Below are positions 40,526 through 48,694 of a stretch of 64,000 nucleotides of DNA, in pieces. The stretch spans positions 124,001-188,000 of the forward strand of contig JADJVE010000002.1 in NCBI GenBank assembly GCA_016716715.1, read 5' to 3'. Position numbers and translations under genes: made by a program. The first letter of the stretch is position 1, and each line of letters starts with the position of its first letter. Source of the DNA: Acidobacteriota bacterium. Lineage in GTDB: Bacteria; Acidobacteriota; Thermoanaerobaculia; UBA5066. Under the pieces are notes generated by a model. The model worked only from the letters and a program-made list of their open reading frames with translations. It was not told where the DNA came from and did not search any database.

Positions 40526-40531
40526 ATCTTA
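40526..40531 (-). promoter_or_regulatory. -10-like hexamer of the lpxH-like/aroA unit (leaderless)
   Basis: TAAGAT on the minus strand, 6 nt before the GTG at 40519. Confidence 0.4.
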
Positions 40532-40592
40532 ACGGCTGCAGCCACTACAGGCACACGAGTTGCTCTTAGCGGTCTGCGGTGCTCGTTCTTCC

Positions 40593-43500
40593 ATGAACTC
40601 CCCCTCGCTTCTCAGCCTCGCGGTGGCCGCCGCGTTGACCCTCGCGTCGACCGCCGCGCGGGCCGCGGACGTGTCGCCCGACGTCAGGCGCGCACTCGCG
40701 GGCGGGGCTCGCATCCCGGTTCTCGTCACGCTTCGCCCGGCCCCCGGTCGGCGGCCCGCGGCGCAACAGGAGTTCGTGTCGGACGGTCTCGAGATCCGCC
40801 GCCGGCTCGGGAGCGCTCCCGTCGTGGCCGGCGAGGCGACCGCGGCGGGCGTCGCCGCGCTCGCGGCGCGGCCCGACGTGCTTTTCGTCGGCCTCGACCG
40901 CGTCGTGCGCCCCGCGGGACAGGTGAGCACCGCGCAGATCGGCGCCGACCGCCTGCTCGCGATCGGCGTCACCGGCCTCGGCCGGAGCGTCGCGGTCGTC
41001 GACAGCGGGATCGACCTCACGCATCCGGATCTGCGCGGACCCGGTGGCGCCGCATGGCCCGGCGCGAACCTCGTGGACGGCGACGGCGACCTCTCGGACT
41101 GCAGCGGACACGGCACCGAGGTCGCGGGCGTCCTCGCGGGTCCGCAGGGCCTTGCGCCCGAAGCGGGCCTCGTCGTCCTCAAGGTCTTCAGCGCGCGCGA
41201 CGGCTGCAAGTCCGCGCGCGCCTCGGACGTCCTCGCGGCCGTCGAGTGGGCCGTTGCACACGCGCCCGGCACGGACCTCGACGCGATCAACCTCAGCCTC
41301 GCCGACGATGCGCCGCACGCGGGCTTCTGCGACGCCGAGGATCCCGCCGGCGCCGCCGTCTTCGCCGCCGCGCGGGCGGCGGGCCTCTCGGTCGCCGCCG
41401 CCGCCGGCAACGAGGGCCGCACGACCGGGCTCCCGTGGCCCGCCTGTCTCTCGGGTGTCGCGTCCGTCGGAATGGTCTATTCGCAATCGAGCGGCCCCGT
41501 CCAGTGGGGCGGTGCGGCTGGCTGCACGGACGCGACGACGGGTCCCGACGTCATCCCGTGCGCGAGCAACACCGGCAGCGCCCTGTCCGTCCTCGCGCCC
41601 GGCGTCGGGTGGACGACGACTGCCCAGGGCGGGGGCCAGACGTCCGCGTTCTCCGGCACGTCGGCCGCGGCCCCCGCGGCGGCGGGCGCCCTCCTCCTCG
41701 CCCGACAGGCCCGTCCGCTCGCCGACCCGGCGGCCGCCATCGAGCTCCTCCGCGCCACCGGCGTGCCCGTCCGCGATTCGCGCACCGGCCGGACGGCGCC
41801 GCGCCTCGACCTCGGGGCCGCGCTCGCCGCTTCGACGCCGGTCGCCGGAGGTTGCGAGGGGACGCCGATCCCGGACGGCGCGCCCGAAGGTCTGACGTGC
41901 GCGGCCGTCGTCTCGTCCTTCGTCGGAAACGTGTCCACGCTCTTTCTCGCGCTCGAGATCGACCACCCGGACCCGACCCAGCTGGTCGTCACGCTCGTCG
42001 GGCCGGACGGAACGCAGGCCGTGATCCTCGCCCACGGGCGCCGCCCGGGAGAGGCCGTGCGCGAGATCTACGGCCTGACGGCCGCTTCGTTCGAACCGCT
42101 GTCCTCCTTCGCCGGCCGGACGCTCGAGGGAACGTGGCGGCTCACCGTCGCGGACACCGTGTCGGGCGGCGCGGGCAGGCTCGTGAGATGGGCGCTCTTC
42201 GTCGAACCGTCGATCCCCGAGCCCGAGCCCGATTTCCCCGGCGCGACGTCGTTCGTCGCGACGTCCGCCCACCGGATCGGAAAGCTCGGGGCCTTCTACA
42301 CGACCGACGTCCGGCTCTTCAACACGGATCCCTTCCGGACGCTGGACGTCCGCCTGCGGTTCTCCCCTGCCGGCGGCGGCGCCCCGCGCACGCTCACCGT
42401 GACGCTTCCGCCGCTCGCGACGCGCGCCCTCGAGGACGCCGTGCACGACACGTTCCGGATGGAGGGCTACGGGCCGCTCTTCCTGAGCGCTCCTCCAGGC
42501 GTCGTCGCCGCATCCCGCACGTCCACGACCGCGCCGCGCGGCGGCTCGTTCGGACTCTCGATCCCCGCCGAAGCCACGGCCACGGCGGCCGGGGCGGGCG
42601 CGACTCTCGTTCTCGTTCCCTGCTTCAAGGGCGCCGGTTTCCGCATAAACGTCGGGGTGACGGAGGTCTCCGGCCAGCCGGCCGCGGTCGAATTCGCCGT
42701 GCGCGACTCCTCCGGCACGCTGCGCGCCCTGATCCCGCGCGCGGTGCCGGCGGCGGGACTCGTGCAGGTCAACGACGTCTACGCGCTGACGCACCTCGCG
42801 CCGGACGCCGCCGACCGGATCGAGGTGCGCGTCACCGCCGGCCCGGGCCGCGTCGCCGCATGGGCGACGCCCGTCGACGACTCCACGAACGACGGTTCTT
42901 TCGTCTCCGCGCACCCCGCGTCCTCGAGTCTCCTCATTCCGGCGGTGGCCCGCGCCTCCGGGCAGTTCGGAGCGCGCTTCGTGACCGACCTCAAGGTCTC
43001 GAACGCCGGGCCCGATCCCGTGACCGTCCGGATCGCGTTCTCCCCTCTGTCCGGGCCCGGGCCCGCACCCGCATTCGTCGCGCTCCGCACGAGCCAGACA
43101 CGCGTTTTCGACGACGTCCTCGCCACTCTCTTCGGCGCCGTGGCGGACACGGCGGGCGCGCTGCGCGTCTCCGCGCTCGAGGGCGGCTCCCTGTACGCGT
43201 CCTCGCGCACGTCGACGACGACGGACGCGGGCCGCTCCTACGGCCTCGCAATCGACGCGGCGGCCGGGGGCGCGCTCGCGGGGCCCGGCCGTCAGCTCGC
43301 GCTCACGTTCCTGTCGTCCTCCGCGGTCCGCCGGACGAACGTCGGGTTCGTCGAGACGGCCGGCCTGGCGACCCGCGTGACCGCGACGCTCCTCGCCCCG
43401 GACGGAACCCGGGTCGCGACGCGGGACCTTGCGCTCGACGCGCTCGGCGCCGTGCAGTGGAACGACGTCTTCGCCGAGATGGGGGCCGCGCCGCTCGCCG

Positions 43501-43619
43501 ACGCGTCGCTCGTCGTGGACGTCGACTCGGGCGGAAGCGTTGCCGCGTACGCGATCCTCGTCGACAACCGGACGAACGACGCGAGCTACTTCCCGGCTTC
43601 GCTCGTGCCCACGCCCTGA
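40593..43619 (+). CDS. Secreted subtilisin-family (S8) serine protease with P-domain and tandem C-terminal domains
   Basis: 1008 residues. Signal peptide 1-25 (ending AARAAD). Short propeptide-like region, then the catalytic domain: VVDSGID (Asp137), SGHGTEVAGV (His173), oxyanion Asn273 in AAGNEG, FSGTSAAAP (Ser357). A proprotein-convertase-like P-domain follows (about 425-535: IDHPDPTQLVVTLVGPDG, FAGRTLEGTWRLTVAD). The last 450 residues are two copies of an unnamed beta-rich module of about 220 residues, each ending in a TNDGSF or TNDASYF block. Two Cys pairs are likely in the catalytic domain. ATG at 40593 chosen for the signal peptide. Tail overlaps the convergent methyltransferase by 34 bp. 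Confidence 0.9.
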   Translation: MNSPSLLSLAVAAALTLASTAARAADVSPDVRRALAGGARIPVLVTLRPAPGRRPAAQQEFVSDGLEIRRRLGSAPVVAGEATAAGVAALAARPDVLFVGLDRVVRPAGQVSTAQIGADRLLAIGVTGLGRSVAVVDSGIDLTHPDLRGPGGAAWPGANLVDGDGDLSDCSGHGTEVAGVLAGPQGLAPEAGLVVLKVFSARDGCKSARASDVLAAVEWAVAHAPGTDLDAINLSLADDAPHAGFCDAEDPAGAAVFAAARAAGLSVAAAAGNEGRTTGLPWPACLSGVASVGMVYSQSSGPVQWGGAAGCTDATTGPDVIPCASNTGSALSVLAPGVGWTTTAQGGGQTSAFSGTSAAAPAAAGALLLARQARPLADPAAAIELLRATGVPVRDSRTGRTAPRLDLGAALAASTPVAGGCEGTPIPDGAPEGLTCAAVVSSFVGNVSTLFLALEIDHPDPTQLVVTLVGPDGTQAVILAHGRRPGEAVREIYGLTAASFEPLSSFAGRTLEGTWRLTVADTVSGGAGRLVRWALFVEPSIPEPEPDFPGATSFVATSAHRIGKLGAFYTTDVRLFNTDPFRTLDVRLRFSPAGGGAPRTLTVTLPPLATRALEDAVHDTFRMEGYGPLFLSAPPGVVAASRTSTTAPRGGSFGLSIPAEATATAAGAGATLVLVPCFKGAGFRINVGVTEVSGQPAAVEFAVRDSSGTLRALIPRAVPAAGLVQVNDVYALTHLAPDAADRIEVRVTAGPGRVAAWATPVDDSTNDGSFVSAHPASSSLLIPAVARASGQFGARFVTDLKVSNAGPDPVTVRIAFSPLSGPGPAPAFVALRTSQTRVFDDVLATLFGAVADTAGALRVSALEGGSLYASSRTSTTTDAGRSYGLAIDAAAGGALAGPGRQLALTFLSSSAVRRTNVGFVETAGLATRVTATLLAPDGTRVATRDLALDALGAVQWNDVFAEMGAAPLADASLVVDVDSGGSVAAYAILVDNRTNDASYFPASLVPTP

Positions 43620-44362
43620 CCGGGTTTCTCCGCGAGGATCAGCGCCGTCACGCCGAACGGCAGGCGCGCCTTCGCAAGGATGCGGGCCTCCATCGAGAGA
43701 AGAAAAGAGAAGATTTCTTCGAATGGTTTAGGAGCGAGGCCGAAATCGCTGCGGACTTCCTCGCGAGGACGGCCGCGCGCCTTCGCTCCAGTCACCTTTC
43801 TAAGAAATCCGATGGGACCTGCCAGAAAGAAATTGGCGTAGCTCGTGCGGACCACCGCGAGCCCAGCGCCTTTCAGCAGCCTCTCGAGGCCTCCCGTCGT
43901 GTAGCGCCGGAGGGCGCCGACCGCGACGTCGTGCGCGCCTGCGAGGGCGTCGAACGCCGGCGCCGACAGCGCGAGCGTCCCGCCCGGCGCGAGGACGCGC
44001 GCGATCTCCCGAGCGGCGCGGGCGTCGTCCGGCACCATGTAGAGGACGTCGCGGGAAAGCGCCGCCTGGAAGCTCGCGGTCCGGAACGGAAGGGCTTCGA
44101 CCGACGCGCAGACGAGTGGAGCGGCCCCGCGGCGCAGCGCGAAGCCGAGGGCGCGCAGCGAGAGGTCGACCCCCACCGCAGGGCCGCCGGCCGCGAGATC
44201 CACGAGGTTGCGGCCTGTTCCGCAGCCGGCGTCGAGGGCGCGCGCGCCCGCGGCGCGCGTGAAGATTCCGGGCGCGAACGTCCGCGTGACCGCGCGCATT
44301 CCCCGGTACCACCAGTAGGCGTCCTCGCGGCGGAACATGATCTCGTATTCGCGGTCGTTCAT
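43586..44362 (-). CDS. SAM-dependent methyltransferase, class I (Methyltransf_11 type)
   Basis: 258 residues. SAM site: ALDAGCGTGRNLVDLA (motif I), VGVDLSLRAL, post-motif VEALPFRTASFQAALSRDVLYM, and EIARVLAPGGTLALSAPAF. N-terminal MFRREDAYWWYRGMR resembles methyltransferases of polysaccharide and lipid gene clusters. Substrate unknown. The start codon is only 29 bp from the divergent transferase gene. Two TTCNAAGAA motifs lie in its 3' half along with rare codons (AGA, CTT, TCT). Confidence 0.85.
   Translation of the reverse strand: MNDREYEIMFRREDAYWWYRGMRAVTRTFAPGIFTRAAGARALDAGCGTGRNLVDLAAGGPAVGVDLSLRALGFALRRGAAPLVCASVEALPFRTASFQAALSRDVLYMVPDDARAAREIARVLAPGGTLALSAPAFDALAGAHDVAVGALRRYTTGGLERLLKGAGLAVVRTSYANFFLAGPIGFLRKVTGAKARGRPREEVRSDFGLAPKPFEEIFSFLLSMEARILAKARLPFGVTALILAEKPGQGVGTSEAGK
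43715..43806. repeat. Minus/plus pair of TTCNAAGAA motifs
   Basis: TTCTTCGAA at 43715-43723 and TTCTAAGAA at 43798-43806, both inside the methyltransferase gene. In their own orientation they read ACCA-TTCGAAGAA-ATCTTC and CACCT-TTCTAAGAA-ATCC, matching the extended consensus. Confidence 0.55.
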
Positions 44363-44375
44363 CGGACTCGCTGCC

Positions 44376-44381
44376 TATAAT
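44376..44381 (+). promoter_or_regulatory. Consensus -10 TATAAT of the second PIG-V-like gene
   Basis: A perfect TATAAT ends 10 nt before the GTG at 44392, inside the 29 bp gap to the divergent methyltransferase. It leaves almost no room for a leader, supporting leaderless transcription. Confidence 0.5.
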
Positions 44382-44391
44382 CCGCCCGGTC

Positions 44392-45537
44392 GTGACCTCG
44401 CGCCAGCGTGTGATCGGAATGGGCCTCCTGTGGCTCGTCTGCGTGTGGGCCGTCGCGCTCGTTTCGCCCCGAGTCGTGCCGTGGATGACCGGGACCAACC
44501 CGTGGACGTGGGACGTGGTCCGCCGCGTCACGCCGCTCACCCGCTGGGACTCGGGCTGGTACGTGAACCTCGCCGAGGCCGGCTACTGGGAGCCCCCGAC
44601 CCGGGTCGGTCAGGAGACGAACCACGCGTTCTTCCCCCTCTACCCCGGCCTCATGCGCGTCCTCGTCCGGACGACCGGGATCGAGACGTCCCTCGCCGGG
44701 AATCTCGTCTCCGCCGCCGCGTTTCTCGCGGCGCTCCTCCTTTTCGCGGAATGGACGAAGCGGCACTTCGGGGAGGAGCGCGTCCTGCCCGCGGGGTGCG
44801 TCCTCGTCGCGTTCCCGACGTCGTTCTTCTTCGCCTCCGTGTACACCGAGGCGCTTGCCCTCGCGCTCGCCCTCGCGGCCGTGCTCTCGTTCGAGCGCGA
44901 CCGTCCGCTCGCCGGAGCCGCCGCGGGAGTCCTCGCGGGCCTGACGCGGATCACGGGCGTCGTCCTCGCGCCGTACCTCGCGCTCGTCGCATGGCGCGCG
45001 AGCCGCGAGGCCGGTCTTTCCACAGGCCGGGCCGCGGCCCGCGCCGCCCTCGCAGGCGCCTCGCCGCTGGCCGGATTCGGGCTCTTCTGCCTCTATTTCT
45101 GGAGACGCTTCGGCGACCCGCTCCTCTTCGTGAAGGCCCAGCACAACTGGAGCGGCCAGTCCAAGTCGATCCTCGACGGGCCGGCCCTCATCTGGCAGGC
45201 CGTCGCCGAGGACGTCACGCGCGGCCGCCTGCTCGGGGGCTCGCCCGCGCGGACGTTCGAAGGGCTTTACCTCGCGCTGTTTCTCGGCCTCGCGGTCGTT
45301 CTCCTCGCGCAGAAGCGGCGGCCCGAGGCGCTGTACGTCGCCCTCACCGTCGCGATCGTCTTCTCGTCCGGAACGTTCGAGAGCGCCGGCCGCTACGTGC
45401 TGCCTGCGTTCCCCGCCTTCGCCGCTCTCGCCGGGCTTTCCACCCGCCGCGACCTCTTCCGGGCGCTCCTCGCGCTGGGCGCGTTCGCGGGGGCGCTCTA
45501 CGTGTGGGCGTTCGTCCACTGGTACTGGGCCGGATGA
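44392..45537 (+). CDS. PIG-V/Gpi18-like membrane mannosyltransferase, copy 2
   Basis: 381 residues, polytopic, aligned almost end to end with the gene at 37266: LTRWDSGWYVNLAEAGYW, NHAFFPLYPGLMR, PTSFFFASVYTEALALAL, LAGLTRITG, LYFWRRFGDPLLFVKAQHNW. Acceptor and donor unknown; lipid-linked mannose is usual for the family. GTG start; the TGA overlaps the ATG of the next gene (ATGA). Confidence 0.85.
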   Translation: MTSRQRVIGMGLLWLVCVWAVALVSPRVVPWMTGTNPWTWDVVRRVTPLTRWDSGWYVNLAEAGYWEPPTRVGQETNHAFFPLYPGLMRVLVRTTGIETSLAGNLVSAAAFLAALLLFAEWTKRHFGEERVLPAGCVLVAFPTSFFFASVYTEALALALALAAVLSFERDRPLAGAAAGVLAGLTRITGVVLAPYLALVAWRASREAGLSTGRAAARAALAGASPLAGFGLFCLYFWRRFGDPLLFVKAQHNWSGQSKSILDGPALIWQAVAEDVTRGRLLGGSPARTFEGLYLALFLGLAVVLLAQKRRPEALYVALTVAIVFSSGTFESAGRYVLPAFPAFAALAGLSTRRDLFRALLALGAFAGALYVWAFVHWYWAG

Positions 45538-46319
45538 GAGGGACCGCGCTCCTCGCCGCGGCAGCGCTGGTGCTCGCGGGAGGCTGCCGGCGGGCGCCGG
45601 CGCCGTACGGCGCGCACACCGCGTTCGTGCCGGTCGTGTTCCGGTCGAACAACCCGGGGCGCCCGCCCTGGGCGCCGAGGGTGACCTTGACGAATACGTC
45701 CGCGATGCCCGCCGCGATCCGGCTGACCCGTTGGCCGCCGGACGCGCCGGACGCCGAGGAGCGCACCTTCTCACTCGAGCCCGGTCAGACGGTCTCCGTG
45801 CCCGCACGCACGCCGCTCGGCGTCGTGTCCTCTCTCCTCTTCGAAGGAGACTCTTCCTTCATCGTCCGGGCGGAGATCGTCGACCGCCGCCGGATCGCAC
45901 CGCCCCTCGTCGTACCGATCCTGAAGGCAGGAGACCTCGCGCGGCCGGGCGACCGCCTCACGCTCGGCCCGATCGTCGACACGCCCGCGGAGCGGAGCCA
46001 CTTCTGCTTCACCTACCCCGGCGTCGAGCGCGACGCCGTGCCCTTCCGCGTTCACCTGCGGCTGACGGCGCCAGGCGGCGGCGTCCTCTTGTGGGAGGGA
46101 ACGTTCGTCCTCACGGGCCTGCCCCTCGTGATCGACGACCCGTGGAAGCGCTTTCGTCTCGCCCCGGGAACGGCGTTCGACGTCGACGTCGCGTTCCTCG
46201 GCAGCGCGAGGAGCCGCCCCGTCGCACGCGGCATGTGGGTCTACGGCATCACGACCGAACGCGCCACCGGGGCCTCGCGGTTCCTCGAGACGCGAGTCGT
46301 TCGCGGCTCAGCGCGCTGA
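45534..46319 (+). CDS. Lipoprotein-like secreted protein of unknown function
   Basis: 261 residues. Signal segment MRGTALLAAAALVLAGGC with Cys18 as probable lipidated residue. The mature part is beta-rich (FVPVVFRSNN, RVTLTNTSAMPAAIRLTRW, FSLEPGQTVSVPA) and resembles the repeated module at the C-terminus of the S8 protease at the level of strand pattern and a VPV.FRS.N opening. Translationally coupled to the transferase. The stop region overlaps the convergent aminotransferase by 12 bp. Confidence 0.6.
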   Translation: MRGTALLAAAALVLAGGCRRAPAPYGAHTAFVPVVFRSNNPGRPPWAPRVTLTNTSAMPAAIRLTRWPPDAPDAEERTFSLEPGQTVSVPARTPLGVVSSLLFEGDSSFIVRAEIVDRRRIAPPLVVPILKAGDLARPGDRLTLGPIVDTPAERSHFCFTYPGVERDAVPFRVHLRLTAPGGGVLLWEGTFVLTGLPLVIDDPWKRFRLAPGTAFDVDVAFLGSARSRPVARGMWVYGITTERATGASRFLETRVVRGSAR

Positions 46320-47414
46320 CGCGCGCACGGCTTCGATCACCTTGTCCGCCTCCGCGTCCGTGAGGAGCGGATCGAGCGGAAGCGAGACGACCTCGCGTAT
46401 CGCGCGCTCGGTGACCGCGAGCGGCCCGCGCGGCAGCCCCGCGAACGCGGGCTGCTCGTGCACGGCGCGCGGGTAGTGGACGTCCGTGCCGATCCCGAGC
46501 TCGGCGAGGCGCGCCCGGAAGGCCTCGCGGTCCGGCACGCGCACGACATAGAGGTGGTGGGCCGGGGTCTCGCCCTCCCGGGCCGGAGGCGGGACACGCA
46601 CGGTCCCGGCGAGCGCCACGTCGTACCGGGCCGCGATCTCCGCGCGCCGGCGGTTCCCCGCGGCCAGCTTTCGCAGCCGGACCCGCAGGGCCGCCGCCTG
46701 GACCTCGTCGAGCCGGCTGTTGTACCCGGGCTCCGCGGCGTCGTTGCGCGTCACGTAGCCGTAGACCCTGAGGCGCGCGACGCGGTCCGCGACGGCCGCG
46801 TCGGCCTCACCCACGACCGTCACCGCGCCCCCGTCGCCGAGCGCCCCGAGGTTCTTCGTCGGGTAGAAGCTCCACGCCGCGGCGCGGCCGAACGTCCCGG
46901 CGGGCCTTTCGGCGAGCGCCGCTCCGTGCGCCTGCGCGCAATCCTCGACGAGGAGAAGGTCGTTCTGCCGCGCGAAGGCGCCGATCGCCTCGACGTCCGC
47001 GACGCGCCCGTAGAGGTGGACCGGGAGGATCGCCTTCGTCCTCGGCGTGACGGCGGCCGCGAGCGCGCCGGCGTCCATCGTGAGCCGGTCTTCCTCGACG
47101 TCGACGAAGACGGGCGTCGCCCCCGCGCGGAGGATCCCCGTCGCGGTGGGCGCGCACGTCATCGAAACGGTCAGGACCTCGTCCCCCGGCCCGACGCCGA
47201 GCGCGCGCAGGGCGAGAGTGATCGCGTCGGTCCCGTTCGCGACGCCGACTGCGCGCGCGGCGCCGCAGAAGGCGGCCCATTCGGACTCGAACGCGGCGAC
47301 CTCGCTGCCGAGGACGTAGCGCCCGCGGCGGACGGCGGCGAGCACCGCGGCGGAGAGCTCGGGCTCGTCGCCTTCGGCGGCCCGCGCGAGGTCGAGATAC
47401 GGCACGCCGCTCAT
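46308..47414 (-). CDS. DegT/DnrJ/EryC1-type sugar aminotransferase
   Basis: 368-residue PLP enzyme that aminates nucleotide-linked keto-sugars for polysaccharide or LPS. Family landmarks: YLDLARAAEG, GRYVLGSEVAAFE, GTDAITLALRALGVGPGDEV, PVHLYGRVADVEAI, VEDCAQAHGA, and the PLP-lysine motif SFYPTKNLGALGDGGAV; then GYNSRLDEVQAAALRVRL and DVHYPRAVHEQPAF near the end. The product may go to the adjacent GT2. ATGA overlap with that gene's stop. Confidence 0.93.
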   Translation of the reverse strand: MSGVPYLDLARAAEGDEPELSAAVLAAVRRGRYVLGSEVAAFESEWAAFCGAARAVGVANGTDAITLALRALGVGPGDEVLTVSMTCAPTATGILRAGATPVFVDVEEDRLTMDAGALAAAVTPRTKAILPVHLYGRVADVEAIGAFARQNDLLLVEDCAQAHGAALAERPAGTFGRAAAWSFYPTKNLGALGDGGAVTVVGEADAAVADRVARLRVYGYVTRNDAAEPGYNSRLDEVQAAALRVRLRKLAAGNRRRAEIAARYDVALAGTVRVPPPAREGETPAHHLYVVRVPDREAFRARLAELGIGTDVHYPRAVHEQPAFAGLPRGPLAVTERAIREVVSLPLDPLLTDAEADKVIEAVRASAR

Positions 47415-48175
47415 GTCGGCCGCGACCCGGCGGCGGCGGGCGCGTGAGCCACGCCGCGCGGCGTGTCGCGCCTGACCTGGATCTCCCACCAGAGCCGCAG
47501 GATGTTCACGCCCGTCGCGAACAGACGGCGGAAGTTGAAGAACTGGGACTTCCCCGCGACGCGGTGATAGTGGTGGACCGGGAAGTCCACGAAACGGAAG
47601 CCCGCGAGCTCGAGCTTCTTCACGAGCTCGAGGCAGATCACCCCGCTCGAGTGCTTCAGCGAGATCGCGTCGAGCGCCGTCCGGCGGATGAGGCGGAAGT
47701 CGCAGTCCACGTCGCGCACGTGGAACCGGAACAGGATCCGCATGAGGACGAGATAGACCTTGCCAATCACGATCCGGTGAAACGGATCCGAGCGGGCGAT
47801 CTTGTAGCCGTTCACGACGTCGACCCCTTCCTGCAGGACCGGCAGGAACTTCTTCAGCTCGAGGACGTCGTACTGGCCGTCGCCGTCCGTGTAGAAGACG
47901 AGGTCCTTCGCCGCGCCCGAGAAGCCCGAGCGCAGGGCCGCGCCGTAGCCGCGATTCACGCCGTGCGACACGACGCGCAGCTCGGGGTACTTCTCTTTCA
48001 AGGCCTCGAGGATCTCCGCGCTGTTGTCCTTCGAGCCGTCGTCCACGACGAGGATCTCGAAGTCCCGCCCCGCCTCGGTCGCGACGACGTGCGCCGCCGC
48101 GACGAGCGAACCGATGGTCGCCGCGTCGTTGAAGCACGGAAAGAACATCGTGAGGCTCTCGGAAGCGGCCGCCAT
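47411..48175 (-). CDS. Family 2 glycosyltransferase (dolichyl-phosphate mannose synthase-like)
   Basis: 254 residues. GT-A fold: MFFPCFNDAATIGSLV, ILVVDDGSKDNSAEIL, NRGYGAALRSGFSGA, and the DxD-type motif VFYTDGDGQYD, then RDVDCDFRLIRR. No C-terminal membrane pair, so it resembles DPM1-like enzymes charging a polyprenyl phosphate. Start placed at the second ATG (48175), 10 nt after TACAAT, because the first ATG (48187) overlaps that hexamer. Operon with the aminotransferase. Confidence 0.9.
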   Translation of the reverse strand: MAAASESLTMFFPCFNDAATIGSLVAAAHVVATEAGRDFEILVVDDGSKDNSAEILEALKEKYPELRVVSHGVNRGYGAALRSGFSGAAKDLVFYTDGDGQYDVLELKKFLPVLQEGVDVVNGYKIARSDPFHRIVIGKVYLVLMRILFRFHVRDVDCDFRLIRRTALDAISLKHSSGVICLELVKKLELAGFRFVDFPVHHYHRVAGKSQFFNFRRLFATGVNILRLWWEIQVRRDTPRGVAHAPAAAGSRPT

Positions 48176-48185
48176 GGGGACGGCC

Positions 48186-48211
48186 ATTGTATCGGGGGCG
48201 CCGGGTAGACT
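48186..48211. promoter_or_regulatory. Divergent leaderless promoter pair, GT2 and rpiB
   Basis: Within 44 bp between divergent start codons lie TACAAT on the minus strand (48186-48191, 10 nt before the GT2 ATG) and TAGACT on the plus strand (48206-48211, 8 nt before the rpiB ATG). Neither gene has room for a leader with a Shine-Dalgarno site. Confidence 0.5.
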
Positions 48212-48219
48212 CGGCGGCC

Positions 48220-48657
48220 ATGAAGATCGCCCTCGGCTGCGACCACGCCGGCTTCGCGTACAAGGAAAAAATCAAGGCCATGCTCCTCGGCATGGGGCAC
48301 GACGTGAAGGACTTCGGCACCTTCACCTCCGACATGGTCGACTACCCCCTCTTCATCCGCCCCGCGGCCGAAGCCGTCGCGAGCGGCGCGTGCGACCGCG
48401 GTATCGTCCTCGGCGGCTCGGGGAACGGCGAAGCCATCGTCGCGAACAAGGTGAAGGGGGTTCGCTGTGCGCTCTGCTGGAACGAGGCGACCGCGAAGGC
48501 CGCCCGCGAGCACAACGACGCGAACGTCCTCTCCCTGGGCGAGCGGATGATCCCCGAGGAGACGGCCCTCTCGGTCGTGCGCATCTTTCTCGAAACCCCG
48601 TTCGATCCCGCGGCAGGCGGCGGGCGCCACGCACGGCGGATCGCGATGATCGCGTGA
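48220..48657 (+). CDS. rpiB: Ribose-5-phosphate isomerase B
   Basis: Interconverts ribose-5-phosphate and ribulose-5-phosphate; the product feeds KdsD. 145 residues of the RpiB/LacAB fold: LGCDHAGF, VDYPLFIRPAAEAV, GIVLGGSGNGEAIVANKVKG, LCWNEATAKAAREHNDANVL. The E. coli catalytic Cys is replaced (GGSGNGE, Ser67) and Glu71 sits where the mycobacterial-type enzymes have their catalytic base, so the Glu-dependent subclass is likely. Start at the ATG after TAGACT, not 11 codons upstream. Confidence 0.93.
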   Translation: MKIALGCDHAGFAYKEKIKAMLLGMGHDVKDFGTFTSDMVDYPLFIRPAAEAVASGACDRGIVLGGSGNGEAIVANKVKGVRCALCWNEATAKAAREHNDANVLSLGERMIPEETALSVVRIFLETPFDPAAGGGRHARRIAMIA

Positions 48658-48679
48658 GGCGAAACGGGCGCGGGCCTGT

Positions 48680-48685
48680 TATCGT
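48680..48685 (+). promoter_or_regulatory. -10-like hexamer of the ABC-F gene
   Basis: TATCGT, 9 nt before the ATG at 48695, no Shine-Dalgarno site. Confidence 0.3.
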
Positions 48686-48694
48686 CCGCCGCCC

